Assembly (NCBI GenBank): GCA_029259915.1
Contig: JAJDED010000039.1
Span: 124,001 to 188,000, forward strand
Direction: 5' to 3'
DNA: 64,000 bases
Source of the DNA: Planctomycetota bacterium
GTDB lineage: Bacteria; Planctomycetota; Planctomycetia; Pirellulales; Lacipirellulaceae
Below, one piece after another: positions 41,516 to 50,611 of the stretch. The position numbers and the translations under genes are program-made. The notes under the pieces were generated by a model. That model ran no database searches and was not told the DNA's origin. It was given only the letters and a program-made list of their open reading frames with translations. Numbering within the stretch: position 1 is the stretch's first letter; each line of letters begins with the position of its first letter.

Positions 41516-43009
41516 ATGAAAACCGCCAAGGCAATTGTGCCAACCGAAACGGGGGGAGTGCATGCCGAGCCTTGGTCGGCTGGAAAAATCGGGCGACTGT
41601 TTACGCTGTTCGGTCCGGCTGCAATTGTCGCATCGGTAGCCATCGGGGCGGGGGAAACCATTGTCGTTGTTCGCGGCGGCTCTTGGTTTGCCTACGATCT
41701 GCTCTGGCTTGTGCTGTTGAGCGTCATCGTCAAAGGGGTGTTTGTCACCTATCTCTTAGGACGCTACACGGCGGTCTGCGGCGAACCGCTCTGCCAACGT
41801 CTTGCGCTGCTACCCGGTCCGCGTGGCTGGTTGTTGTTGACGTTAATCATCCTGGAAATGGCTGCCGCGGGACCACTGTGGGCAGCTGTTGCTCGGCCCT
41901 GCGGTGATTTACTGTTTTACCTATTTGCAGGCACCGAATCTTCGGCGCCCGAACTGTTGTCCGAACGGATCATCACCACTTTGTTCATTGCACTGGCGCT
42001 GATCGTAAGTTTGTTCCTTACGTACGACAAATTGGAAAAGCAACAAGTACTCATCTGCGGCACGTTGATTCTGGGAACAATCATTGGGACCGCGCTAGTC
42101 CGGCCCGACTTCTGGGCGATCGTAAAGGGGAGTTTGAATTTTGGGCATATCCCTGAATTCCCTCCGTGGACACCCGAGAGTATCCGCGACCAAACTACCT
42201 TGGCCATGGTGACGACGTTTGGTTACGTCGGCGGCAGCGTACTGACTTATGTGGTGTATGCCGATTGGATTTCGCTCCATGGCTGGGGACAGACCAACCA
42301 CCCGGAGATCGAAGAAATTCGCCACCGTGCTGCGGCGGGAAGTCCACGCGATTATCTCCCAGACGATCCCGAATCGGCCGCCAAGATTCTTCGCTCGATT
42401 GCACCCCTGAAGTGGGATGTTGGCCTGGGGGCGTTTGTGCTGTGGAGTGTGAGCGCTTCGTTCATGGTTGCCGGCGCAGCAGTGCTTTATCCTTTGCTCG
42501 CATCGGGACAAATGGAAACCGTGTTTAGCAATTGGAGTCTGCTAACCGATCAAGCCTACATCTGGCGCAACGTGCACGAATCGCTGATTTGGGTTTACTA
42601 TGTTTGCGTGCTAATTGCGCTATGGGGCACGCTGCAGGCGTATCCGGAAATCTATTCGCGTGTGATCCTCGATTTTGGAAAAGCCATTTTTCCCGACCGA
42701 AAATGGTCGCGGCGACGTGTGCAATATGGTGTGTCGATTTATGTTTTTATTTCAGCCGGCACAGTGATCTGGAGCAATCTGCGTTTCGATACGCTAACGC
42801 ACATTGTGGCGTTTCTGGCCACGAATTTGGGCGTTGCCCTGGCGATGGTGGCGGCGCTGTTTCTGAATTTTTATTTGCCACCCCGTTATCGGACGCGCTG
42901 GTGGATGCTCGTCGGGGGAATCGTTTCGGCTGGCATTTTGTTGATCGCTTCGACAATCAGCGGCATCGGCTTGTGGGAAGAGTTGCGCGACGCCTTTTCG
43001 TCGCAGTAA
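41516..43009 (+). CDS. Nramp-related membrane transporter with altered metal site
   Basis: This 497-residue protein has about eleven membrane helices. The N-terminal helix LFGPAAIVASVAIGAGETIVVVRGG matches Nramp in position and overall pattern, and the rest has the same helix spacing. Canonical Nramp proteins carry DPGN in this first helix; here that site reads GAGE, and I find no clear MPH motif in the sixth helix. Metal (Mn/Fe) transport is therefore unlikely to follow the usual site. The family includes bacterial relatives with non-metal substrates, but which applies is unknown. It has a short basic N-terminus and a GC-normal composition. Confidence 0.75.
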   Translation: MKTAKAIVPTETGGVHAEPWSAGKIGRLFTLFGPAAIVASVAIGAGETIVVVRGGSWFAYDLLWLVLLSVIVKGVFVTYLLGRYTAVCGEPLCQRLALLPGPRGWLLLTLIILEMAAAGPLWAAVARPCGDLLFYLFAGTESSAPELLSERIITTLFIALALIVSLFLTYDKLEKQQVLICGTLILGTIIGTALVRPDFWAIVKGSLNFGHIPEFPPWTPESIRDQTTLAMVTTFGYVGGSVLTYVVYADWISLHGWGQTNHPEIEEIRHRAAAGSPRDYLPDDPESAAKILRSIAPLKWDVGLGAFVLWSVSASFMVAGAAVLYPLLASGQMETVFSNWSLLTDQAYIWRNVHESLIWVYYVCVLIALWGTLQAYPEIYSRVILDFGKAIFPDRKWSRRRVQYGVSIYVFISAGTVIWSNLRFDTLTHIVAFLATNLGVALAMVAALFLNFYLPPRYRTRWWMLVGGIVSAGILLIASTISGIGLWEELRDAFSSQ

Positions 43010-43033
43010 CATGCCCCTGTTCTTTTCATAGCT

Positions 43034-43089
43034 TTTAGCCGCGATCTAACAGATCGCCGGAGCCTGCGATCTGTTAGATCGCGGCTAAA
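43034..43089. repeat. Perfect inverted repeat, TTAGCCGCGATCTAACAG element (copy 1)
   Basis: The 24-base arms at 43034-43057 and 43066-43089 are exact inverted copies around an eight-base loop (CGGAGCCT). The same arms occur at 53091-53144 with a different loop. It is located just downstream of the Nramp-related gene and fits a strong terminator or a mobile hairpin element. Confidence 0.95.
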
Positions 43090-43184
43090 CAAGAATCTTC
43101 CGCAAACGACTGCATAGCAACTCCCCAGGCAATTTGGTAGGCTGGTCCCTTTGGTTATTCTTCCTTTCACTCCATGGAAGTCTG

Positions 43185-44336
43185 ATGCAAGCGATCAAAG
43201 CAGGAATTGTCGGGACAGGGTTTATTGGGCCTGTGCATGTCGAAGCGTTGCGGCGATTGGGCTACGTGAAAGTCGTCGCGGTGGCTGAGCGCGACGTCGA
43301 TTTGGCGCAAGCCAAAGCCGACGAGCTTTCGATCCCCAAAGCGTACGGCGATTACCGTCAATTGCTGGCCGACCCCGAAATCCAAGTCGTGCATAACTGC
43401 ACGCCCAATCATCTGCACTTCGAGGTCAACCGCAACATTCTTGCTGCGGGGAAGCACATCATCTCGGAGAAGCCGTTGGCGATGAACAGTACCGAGTCGC
43501 GCGAATTAGTGCGATTGGCTGAGGCGGCGGGAGTGGTTCACGCGATCGATTTTAATTACCGCTACATGCCCTTGGTGCAGCAGGCCCGGATTATGTGCCA
43601 GGCAACCGACGACGTGGGGCGCGTGCTGGCCGTGCATGGGACTTACTTTCAAGATTGGTTGCACAAAGATACCGATTGGAATTGGCGGCTCGTGCCGGAA
43701 TTTAGCGGCGAGTCGCGTGCTGTGGCCGACATCGGGTCGCATTTGTGCGATATCGTGCAATTTGTCACGGGGCTAAAAATCGTCCGGGTGATGGCCGATC
43801 TGGTAACCATCCATCCGGTGCGCAAGCGGCCCAAGGTCGAAGTGGAAACCTATGCCGGCAAAGTTCTTGACCTCAGTGATTTGGAAGAGGTCGCCATCGA
43901 TACCGAGGATTATGCTTCGATTCTCGTCGAGTTCGATTCCGGCATGCACGGTGTGTTGACGGTGAATCAATGTGCCGCGGGACGCAAAAATCGGCTTTCG
44001 TTTGAGATCAACGGCAGCAACGCGGCCTTGGCGTGGAATCAAGAACGTCCCAACGAATTGTGGGTTGGCCGGCGTGACGGTCCTAATCAGACCATCATGA
44101 AGGATCCCAGTTTGCTGTACGCCGAAGCGAGCGAGTACGCCCATTACCCCGGCGGGCACAACGAAGCTTATCCCGACGGACCGAAAAACTTGTTCCGCAA
44201 CGTTTATGGTTTTATAGCCGGCGAACGCCCCGGCGGCGACTTTGCCACGTTTGTCGACGGGCACAACGAAATCGCCATCTGCGACGCGGTTCTCAAAAGC
44301 AACCAAGAGAAGCAATGGGTCGACGTGAATTATTAG
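43185..44336 (+). CDS. Gfo/Idh/MocA family oxidoreductase
   Basis: The protein is 383 residues from ATG 43185. KAGIVGTGFIGPVHVEALRR is the dinucleotide-binding GxGxxG motif, EKPLAMNSTESRELV is the classic EKP signature of the family, and a C-terminal substrate domain follows with YRYMPLVQQAR and DIGSHLCDIVQFVTGL. Such enzymes oxidise or reduce sugars and cyclitols with NAD(P). The stop overlaps the start of mch by 22 bases, indicating translational coupling. A direct link to C1 metabolism is not known; the overlap suggests co-expression only. A start at 43134 is in frame but lacks family similarity. Confidence 0.92.
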   Translation: MQAIKAGIVGTGFIGPVHVEALRRLGYVKVVAVAERDVDLAQAKADELSIPKAYGDYRQLLADPEIQVVHNCTPNHLHFEVNRNILAAGKHIISEKPLAMNSTESRELVRLAEAAGVVHAIDFNYRYMPLVQQARIMCQATDDVGRVLAVHGTYFQDWLHKDTDWNWRLVPEFSGESRAVADIGSHLCDIVQFVTGLKIVRVMADLVTIHPVRKRPKVEVETYAGKVLDLSDLEEVAIDTEDYASILVEFDSGMHGVLTVNQCAAGRKNRLSFEINGSNAALAWNQERPNELWVGRRDGPNQTIMKDPSLLYAEASEYAHYPGGHNEAYPDGPKNLFRNVYGFIAGERPGGDFATFVDGHNEIAICDAVLKSNQEKQWVDVNY

Positions 44337-45286
44337 CCCGTTTCGAACTTAACCAGCGGGCGGTGACTCTTTGCGAGACAATTGACGATCGTGTCGAGTT
44401 TTTGCGGGTTGCCAAGCATCGGTGCGCGAGTGGTGCGACGATTTTCGATTTTGGCGTTGAAGTGACCGGTTGCCAGGAAGCGGGAATTTTGCTTGCGAGG
44501 ATTTGCCTGGCCGATTTGGCAACCGTCTCGGTCGTCCCTGCCACAAAAGAAATCCCTTGGCCGAAGGTGGCTGTCACTACCGACCAACCAATTGCTGCCT
44601 GTATGGCTTCGCAATACGCGGGTTGGGAAGTTAAAGGCGAAAACTACTTTGCGATGGGGTCGGGGCCCATGCGTGCTGCCTACGGGCGTGAGCCGCTGTT
44701 CGACGAGATCGGCCATCGCGAAAATCCCGAAGCTTGCGTTGGCGTACTGGAATCCAGCGCGTTGCCCCCGGAGACGGCCTGTCGAGACGTCGCACAAAAG
44801 TGTGGCATCAAACCGCAACGGCTAACGCTGTTGGTTGCACCAACCAGCAGCCAGGCGGGAACATTGCAGGTGGTTGCTCGGAGCGTCGAGGCCGTGCTTC
44901 ACAAACTGCACACGCTAGGGTTTGACTTACGGTGCATCGAAAAAGCGAGCGGCTCGGCACCGCTGCCGTCGGTGGCGGAAAATGATCTTGCTGCCATTGG
45001 CCGCACGAATGATGCCATCCTCTACGGCGGGGAAGTCACCCTCGCCGTGCGTGGCGACGATCGCTTGTTCGACAAAATTGGCCCGCAAACACCCAGCTCC
45101 GCATCGCCCGACTATGGCAAACCGTTTGTCGAAATTCTTGCCCGATATCAAAACGATTTTTATCAGGTCGACCCGCTTCTGTTCAGTGCCGCAGCAATCA
45201 CCTTCAAATACCTCGACACCGGACGAACAACTCGCTACGGCGAAATAAATTCGGACAACTTGAAACAGTCTTTTCTGAATTCTTAG
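44315..45286 (+). CDS. mch: Methenyltetrahydromethanopterin cyclohydrolase
   Basis: This 323-residue protein has the length and conserved segments of Mch: ASQYAGWEVKGENYFAMGSGPMRA, a signature of the family, then VGVLESSALPPETAC, LLVAPTSSQAGTLQVVARSVE, ALHKLHTLGFDL-like helix, GRTNDAILYGGEVTLAVRGD and PFVEILARYQNDFYQVDPLLFSAAAITF. It hydrolyses methenyl-H4MPT to formyl-H4MPT, the step after the methylene dehydrogenase encoded at 21274-22146, about 22 kb away. The start overlaps the preceding oxidoreductase gene by 22 bases. An ATP-grasp ligase gene, typical of H4MPT side-chain synthesis, follows after a repeat element. Confidence 0.95.
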   Translation: MGRRELLARFELNQRAVTLCETIDDRVEFLRVAKHRCASGATIFDFGVEVTGCQEAGILLARICLADLATVSVVPATKEIPWPKVAVTTDQPIAACMASQYAGWEVKGENYFAMGSGPMRAAYGREPLFDEIGHRENPEACVGVLESSALPPETACRDVAQKCGIKPQRLTLLVAPTSSQAGTLQVVARSVEAVLHKLHTLGFDLRCIEKASGSAPLPSVAENDLAAIGRTNDAILYGGEVTLAVRGDDRLFDKIGPQTPSSASPDYGKPFVEILARYQNDFYQVDPLLFSAAAITFKYLDTGRTTRYGEINSDNLKQSFLNS

Positions 45287-45379
45287 GAGTAGGAATTTAT
45301 GAATGAGGACTTTCTGAAGCCACTCCTCTTGATGCATCATTCAGTAGTTTCAAACTCTCATTCAACCCTGGTAGATATG

Positions 45380-45597
45380 TACCCCGAAGGGGTTACACAC
45401 CAAAGCCCAGGGTTGCGAGCGTTAGCGAGCTACCCTGGGACACGGTTATACTAACATTCGTACCCCAACGGGGTACCACAATCTACTTGCTGTCGGTGTA
45501 TAACCCTTTCAGGGTAGCTGTTCTCGGGCGTCACTAACCCAGGGTACCCCGACAAGTCGGGAAACCCTGGGCTTTGGTGTGAAACCCCTTCGGGGTA
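45380..45597. repeat. Long inverted-repeat element with nested palindromes
   Basis: Arms of 35 bases (45380-45414 and 45563-45597) are inverted copies with one mismatch. Their ends read TACCCCGAAGGGGT, a palindrome in themselves. Inside lie GTACCCC/GGGGTAC at 45460-45476, ACCCT/AGGGT at 45503-45515 and CCCGAC/GTCGGG at 45548-45561. The element fills most of the 367-base gap between mch and the ATP-grasp gene, and I see no gene in that gap. Confidence 0.9.
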
Positions 45598-45653
45598 GAT
45601 TCAATTGTTTATTATCCTAACTTGAAACGACTGCAATTCATCATTTGGAAATT

Positions 45654-46514
45654 ATGCAAATCGCCGTTTTAGGTTCGAAAAATAGTTGGCACGTCGAGGA
45701 TCTTCGCCGCGCTGCGGGCGATCGGCACGAAATTGTGCCGGTGGCGTATCGGCAGCTCTCGTCGTGTGTCGACGCGCGCGGAACGATGCTTTCGTCGGGA
45801 ACTCTTGACTTGCACAAATTCGACGCGGTGTTGGTGCGATCGATGCCGCCGGGGAGTTTGGAGCAGATTGTGTTTCGCATGGACGCCCTTGCCAATTTGG
45901 CCGCGGCAGGCGTGCAGGTTGTCAATCCGCCGCGGGCGATTGAAGTTGCAGTCGACAAATATCTGGCGACGTCGCGATTGCGCGACGCGGGTCTGTTGGT
46001 CCCAGCAACCGTGGCCTGCCAAACGGTCGAGCAGGCCATGGATGCCTTTTCTGTACTTGGCGGCGACGTAGTAATAAAACCTTTGTTCGGCTCCGAAGGG
46101 CGAGGGATGACCCGTGCCAACGACGAAGCGGTCGCGCTGCGGATATTCAAGGCTTTGGAACAAATCGGCTCGGTGCTTTACGTGCAGAAATTTATCGACC
46201 ACGAAGGTTGCGACCTACGGCTGCTGGTGATTGGCAACCAGGTGATTGGCATGCGTCGCCGGAATCTTTCCGACTGGCGGACAAACGTCAGTCGCGGTGC
46301 AGTGACTGAACCGCTGGAGGTGACCGCCGAACTGGCTGAACTGGCACAGCGGGCCGCGGTCGCGGTGGGCGCACCCGTGGCTGGCGTCGATTTGCTACCC
46401 GGCAAAGATGGCCAGCTCTATGCGCTCGAAGTCAACGCGGTACCCGGCTGGCAGGCGCTGTCGCGCGTCACCGGTGTTCACGTCGCAAAACTTGTGTTGC
46501 AGCAAGTCGAATGA
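45654..46514 (+). CDS. RimK-like ATP-grasp ligase, probable H4MPT-related glutamate ligase
   Basis: The protein is 286 residues from ATG 45654. VVNPPRAIEVAVDKYLATSRLRDAGLLVPAT is the start of the ATP-grasp fold. GGDVVIKPLFGSEGRGM supplies an ATP-binding lysine, YVQKFIDHEGCDLRLLVIGNQVIGMRR follows, and AGVDLLPGKDGQLYALEVNAVPGWQAL contains the metal-binding ExN. RimK-type enzymes add glutamate to a carboxyl group; in H4MPT gene clusters of methylotrophs a similar ligase (often called orf9 or MptN-like) is thought to act on the pterin side chain. Location next to mch supports this, but it is inference. A TTG at 45645 is a weaker start. Confidence 0.85.
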   Translation: MQIAVLGSKNSWHVEDLRRAAGDRHEIVPVAYRQLSSCVDARGTMLSSGTLDLHKFDAVLVRSMPPGSLEQIVFRMDALANLAAAGVQVVNPPRAIEVAVDKYLATSRLRDAGLLVPATVACQTVEQAMDAFSVLGGDVVIKPLFGSEGRGMTRANDEAVALRIFKALEQIGSVLYVQKFIDHEGCDLRLLVIGNQVIGMRRRNLSDWRTNVSRGAVTEPLEVTAELAELAQRAAVAVGAPVAGVDLLPGKDGQLYALEVNAVPGWQALSRVTGVHVAKLVLQQVE

Positions 46515-46522
46515 CAGTAAAA

Positions 46523-46595
46523 AGCTGTTAGCCATTAGCTGTTAGCAGTTAGCTTTTCATCCAAGAAATCTGGCTAATAGCTAACAGCTAATTTA
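46523..46595. repeat. GTTAGC/GCTAAC-type repeat
   Basis: The stretch contains CTGTTAGC, TTAGCTGTTAGC and GGCTAATAGCTAACAGC, which fold as an imperfect hairpin around TTTTCATCCAAG. It uses the same heptamers as the array at 34297-34366. It lies between the ATP-grasp gene and the short NfeD gene. Confidence 0.7.
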
Positions 46596-47174
46596 TGCCA
46601 GCGGATCTTCCAGCGAGTCGAATCCCAACTCTTCGACAGGCGTGGAAAGCAGGTTCCGGGGATCTTCGCCCGAATGACGGATCTCGTCGTCGTCGGCTGG
46701 TCGAACGATCACGCGGTTGGCGCGGACTTCGACCACGATTACCGCTTGCCCTTCGTCGATCGCAGGGCCTTGGCTCACCGCATCGAACAAATGATCGTCA
46801 ATCGAAATACTGCCCGAGGGCAACATTTTCGATTTCGCGATGCCAATGCGTCCCACCAACTCGCGGCGCGGATCGAAGGGCTTCACGTCGGCCGCGTCGG
46901 GGAGTTCGCCCAAAAAGGATTTGCCCATCGGCGTCATGGGCCAATACTTAAAAGCCAGGACAATTGCTGTCGGAACGGCAAGCAACGTGATAGCGATAAA
47001 TCCAAATCCCGTCGTCGAGCTGTGCTCAAATGCCTTGAACAAGCTGCCGAGAATCGCCACGGTCGAGAGAAAACCTAGAATGCCCCCCGAGGGGACAAAA
47101 ATTTCCATCACCACCAATCCGCAGCCGATAAGCAGCAGCAAGATCGCCCAGGATAACGGGTCGAGACCAGGCAT
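46593..47174 (-). CDS. NfeD-like membrane protein (short form)
   Basis: The protein is 193 residues. An N-terminal hydrophobic block (LSWAILLLLIGCGLVVMEIFVPSGGILGFLSTVAILG) contains the GGILGF pattern of NfeD proteins, followed by two helices and a C-terminal OB-fold-like stretch (ELVGRIGIAKSKMLPSGSISIDDHLFDAVSQG and VVEVRANRVIVRP). NfeD proteins are membrane-associated and often partner with SPFH or protease subunits. AGGA precedes ATG 47174. The long NfeD gene lies about 200 bp upstream on the same strand, so they may form a functional pair. Confidence 0.85.
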   Translation of the reverse strand: MPGLDPLSWAILLLLIGCGLVVMEIFVPSGGILGFLSTVAILGSLFKAFEHSSTTGFGFIAITLLAVPTAIVLAFKYWPMTPMGKSFLGELPDAADVKPFDPRRELVGRIGIAKSKMLPSGSISIDDHLFDAVSQGPAIDEGQAVIVVEVRANRVIVRPADDDEIRHSGEDPRNLLSTPVEELGFDSLEDPLA

Positions 47175-47292
47175 GTTTAAGTCCTATCTTCCGAGTGTGA
47201 TTCTTCAGTGCTCCTGCTGATATTCTAGCATTTTGTTTGCAAATCGTGCAAAGCGTTAGGCAGGATTTTCACCACGGAGGCACGGAGTTTGG

Positions 47293-47374
47293 ATTGATGA
47301 GTGCTGATTGATGAGTGATGAACCAAGGTTACGGCACAATGCGATTCATAAATCATCAATCAGCAATCATCAAT
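47293..47374. repeat. Inverted repeat, ATTGATGAGTGCTGATTGATGA arms
   Basis: The 22-base arms at 47293-47314 and 47353-47374 pair with one mismatch. Half of an AACCACG-like motif (CACCACGGAGGCACGGAG) lies just before it at 47269-47287. It is in the gap between the two NfeD genes. Confidence 0.8.
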
Positions 47375-47379
47375 TTCCC

Positions 47380-49629
47380 CTAGCTATCCGCGTCTTTGGC
47401 GCGACGCACAACAACCCGATTTCCGTGGGCATCGACCACTTGGATCGGCGTGCCTGGGTCGAGGGGTTCGCTTTCAGCGATGACGTCGATCAACTGATGG
47501 TCGATCTCCGCCTTGCCCGAGGGGCGAAGCGAAGTTGTGGTCACACCCGGCGCTCCGATCAGATGTTCGTAGTCGGCGACCGCTTCGCGATGGTCGAGCA
47601 GAATGCGTTCTTCGGGTGGCGGGGGGGCGAGAACCATCTTGCGCAGCAGGGGCGCTTGCGGCAAGTAGCGGCTCGAAGCGATCGCAATCACGATCACTCC
47701 CACCCCGGCAAACGCCACCATTCCCATCGAACGAACCAATTCCTCCATGTCGGCGGGGCTGTGCGGTTGCACAAAGGTAAGGCTGGCCAACACCAGCGAG
47801 GCAATCACCAAAGCGCCGCCACCCAAGCCAAATATCCCAAAGCCGGGCAACACGAAGATTTCCAAAAGGATTGAACTCACTCCCGCCACGAACAACAACA
47901 CCTCCAGCCAGCCTGCCGTGCCGTGAAGGTACTTGCTCCAGAAAAACAAAAGCAGGGCCACGGCACCCACGAATGCACCGACCCCCAAGCCGGGAGTGCG
48001 CAGTTCGATATAGATGCCCGCAAAACCTGCCATCAACAACAAGATGGCAAATTCTGGCGAGGCAAGCGCTTCGATCAGTTCGAGAGCCCAATTCGGCTTC
48101 GCGACAACCGGATCTTTGTCCAACGTGTAAATACGCTTGAGTTGGTCGTAACTTTCCACATTCTGCCATGCCAGGCCGAGTTCCAATGCCTGCGGTCCGG
48201 TGAATTCTAACACTTCGCCAACCTTTGTAACTGGCTTTCGGCGTTGCCAAACGCCCGCATGTCGTGGTTCGGCCGCTTCGGCGCCGCTCATGATGCGGAT
48301 TGCCCCAGTAGTTTTGTGTTGGACCTGAAATAGTTCGACTCCCTGGTCCACCATGGCCATCAACAACGACCAGCTATGCACGGTTTGTGGGGCCAGCGCT
48401 TCGCGCAACGCCAACTTTGCGGCCTCGATTTCAGCAGGGCGATTCGTACTCGGCCCGGAACGGAGCCGCGCTGTGGAATGCATCACCAGCTGATCGCAAG
48501 CCAGCGCCACCAGTGCCGCCCCGCCGGACGCTTCTACGGGCACATAGGCGACGGTTCGCACGGAATTGGCATCGAGTCGAGCCAAAGTCGACGCCAGTCG
48601 GACGCTTGCTTCCAAGTCGCCGCCGGCGCTATCGATGCGAATGCCAATCCAGTTGACCCCGGATTGCTCGATCGCGACACCCAAGAGCGACTCCAATTGG
48701 CTAGCCTTTCGCGGTGTCAGTTCTCCCTCCAGTTCGAGCATCACCGGCTTCCATTCGGTCGCAAGCGACTCGTCTTCCACCAGCGATTCCGCCGGCAAGG
48801 CAAACGCTTTGGCCAACCCTTCGCGGGTGGCGGCCAGATACTTCACGAAGCCAAATTGCCGACCCTCGCGGCCGTCGAATTCCGCCATGGTCCCCCGAGG
48901 CACCAGCGTTTTCTCTTCAACAATTTCGCGGCCTCGGGCAAACTCCTCTCGGTCGCTGCTCAGCACGAAACTGATGCCCTCTTCGGTTTCGATTTGGATG
49001 ATTTCTGTCTCGGGATCGACCATCCCGACCGCGAGCGCTACCGGAATGGTGCGCCGTACTTCAGCGATTTCGCGATACGCAGCGACAACCGTCTGGCGGA
49101 TGGTCCCCTCGTCGGCTTCTTCCAACCCGGCCTTGCCCAGAAGGGCATCGGGAGCCATCACGATTTCTTCGCACGCCATGGCCAGCAGTACGCCGTGGCC
49201 GTGGACCGACTTCGGCAAAAATGCGAGTGTCTTCACCGACGCCATCTGACGGCTGCATAAAAATCGCGACAAGGAAAGGGCCCGTTCAAATTGACTCCCT
49301 GCGCCGGGCTCTTCAGGAGTTGCCTGCGGCGCGAACTCCAAGACGAGCAACGGTCGCGTCGGCACATCCTCCGCCCGAGCCGCGGCCAGCAACGAATCAC
49401 GTATCCGCCTGAGCGATGCTTGCAGGGCCTGGTCGGCATTACCGGTCAGCGGCAGGTGGACGCGCACCAACGCCACGGGCACGGAAGCCTTTTTGGCAGC
49501 CCCAGCCGGTGCTTTGGGATCGCTAGCAGCATCGGCGGGCAAGGCCGTGCAAACACTCCCCGCTAAAGCCAAAAAAACGCTCGCCAGCGATTTGCCAATT
49601 GAGCCATATTTCCTTCGGCAACAGTCCAT
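47380..49629 (-). CDS. Long NfeD protein with ClpP/SppA-like protease domains
   Basis: This 749-residue protein has a signal peptide (SVFLALAGSVCTALPADA) and two crotonase/ClpP-like repeats. The first (LLVLEFAPQATP and GVLLAMACEEIVMAPDALLGKAG) lacks a serine at the catalytic position (HGHGVLLAM). The second (WIGIRIDSAGGDLEASVRLASTL and VPVEASGGAALVALACDQLVM) keeps a serine in ASGGAA. Then come about five membrane helices (FAGIYIELRTPGLGVGAFVGAV) and an NfeD OB domain at the C-terminus. Such long forms are membrane-anchored serine proteases that cleave stomatin-like partners. No SPFH/stomatin gene is in the window. The first repeat is probably degenerate. Confidence 0.88.
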   Translation of the reverse strand: MDCCRRKYGSIGKSLASVFLALAGSVCTALPADAASDPKAPAGAAKKASVPVALVRVHLPLTGNADQALQASLRRIRDSLLAAARAEDVPTRPLLVLEFAPQATPEEPGAGSQFERALSLSRFLCSRQMASVKTLAFLPKSVHGHGVLLAMACEEIVMAPDALLGKAGLEEADEGTIRQTVVAAYREIAEVRRTIPVALAVGMVDPETEIIQIETEEGISFVLSSDREEFARGREIVEEKTLVPRGTMAEFDGREGRQFGFVKYLAATREGLAKAFALPAESLVEDESLATEWKPVMLELEGELTPRKASQLESLLGVAIEQSGVNWIGIRIDSAGGDLEASVRLASTLARLDANSVRTVAYVPVEASGGAALVALACDQLVMHSTARLRSGPSTNRPAEIEAAKLALREALAPQTVHSWSLLMAMVDQGVELFQVQHKTTGAIRIMSGAEAAEPRHAGVWQRRKPVTKVGEVLEFTGPQALELGLAWQNVESYDQLKRIYTLDKDPVVAKPNWALELIEALASPEFAILLLMAGFAGIYIELRTPGLGVGAFVGAVALLLFFWSKYLHGTAGWLEVLLFVAGVSSILLEIFVLPGFGIFGLGGGALVIASLVLASLTFVQPHSPADMEELVRSMGMVAFAGVGVIVIAIASSRYLPQAPLLRKMVLAPPPPEERILLDHREAVADYEHLIGAPGVTTTSLRPSGKAEIDHQLIDVIAESEPLDPGTPIQVVDAHGNRVVVRRAKDADS

Positions 49630-49741
49630 GCTCTGCTCGATACGGGGAGTGAATTAGTTGGTCGAACGCGCTGTTCCGAATTATACGGCATGACCAGCGG
49701 TGGGAATAGCAAGCCACGCGAATCGCCCTACCGCTCGGGAT

Positions 49742-50608
49742 TTAACCTAGCATCGCGTCCAATGCCGCCAATGCCACGGGCCAACGCGTGGTGCTCTGCT
49801 GATAAGTGTCCCACCACGTTTGCAGCCGTTCGGAGAATTCCTCGGGTAAATGCCAGCATTGCAGGGCGGCTTGCAACGTCTCGGCATCAAGTCGCGCCAA
49901 TTCCACGGTTTCTGCCGCCGAAAGCACCAAAGGCAACGTGGCCAAACTGGCTACCAGCGAAACACGCTCCGCGGAAATCGAATCCGAATAGCGCGGCACA
50001 TCGATGTTCAATTGCGACAACAACCAGCCAAGCCGCAATGTTTCTGGAAGTTGCGGATGCGGGTTGGCCAACACCGCCTCGAACAGGATCCGATTGTGCG
50101 ACAGGTGCGCCCGACCGTGCCCGCCTACGATGGGTGCAACCAAAACCACTTCGGCAGCGGAAACTAAGAATGCCTCGTCGCTGAGCATTTGAATCTGTCG
50201 CAACAGCCCCGGCCCGCGGGCTTCCCATTGCTCGCGAAGCGGGCGGCTTCGCACCGCCAGCTCGTCGACTAGCCCAGGACGCTCGCGAAGCACGGCTGCT
50301 TCCAAACCCGCGATACATCCGGTCAATTGCGACACTGCCGACTCGTTCACGGCGTCTTTGCCCCAAACGCGAATGACCGCTAGCTCGACCAATTGCCGAT
50401 TGTTTTCTATTTCTGAGGAGAGCGCCACCAACTGCGGCAGAAGAATGGAGGCGTCGGATCCAAAACCGTCCAAACCAATAAGCAACTGCTCAACAGCCGG
50501 TTCCAACGCGGCAGAAATACTGGCATCCGCGATCGGCAAGCCTTCGTGGAAACACGCAGCCGCATGCAGACAGCTAGCCGAGAGGCTAGCCTTCCATCGA
50601 ATGTCCAT
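49742..50608 (-). CDS. Hypothetical protein, all-helical
   Basis: This 288-residue protein is mostly alpha-helical with many Leu, Ala and Glu residues and no signal peptide. It contains GKDAVNESAVSQLTGCIAGLEAAVLRE and ETLRLGWLLSQLNIDVPRYS. No domain or catalytic motif is recognised; an HDOD-like fold is conceivable but not shown. The ATG at 50608 comes four bases after the ferritin stop at 50612, so it is very likely co-transcribed with ferritin. A role in iron storage or oxidative stress is possible from position only. Confidence 0.65.
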   Translation of the reverse strand: MDIRWKASLSASCLHAAACFHEGLPIADASISAALEPAVEQLLIGLDGFGSDASILLPQLVALSSEIENNRQLVELAVIRVWGKDAVNESAVSQLTGCIAGLEAAVLRERPGLVDELAVRSRPLREQWEARGPGLLRQIQMLSDEAFLVSAAEVVLVAPIVGGHGRAHLSHNRILFEAVLANPHPQLPETLRLGWLLSQLNIDVPRYSDSISAERVSLVASLATLPLVLSAAETVELARLDAETLQAALQCWHLPEEFSERLQTWWDTYQQSTTRWPVALAALDAMLG

Positions 50609-50611
50609 CAA

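Noticed and set aside
45380-45597. CRISPR-like array
   Set aside because: The repeats are inverted and of different kinds, with no regular direct repeats or spacers.
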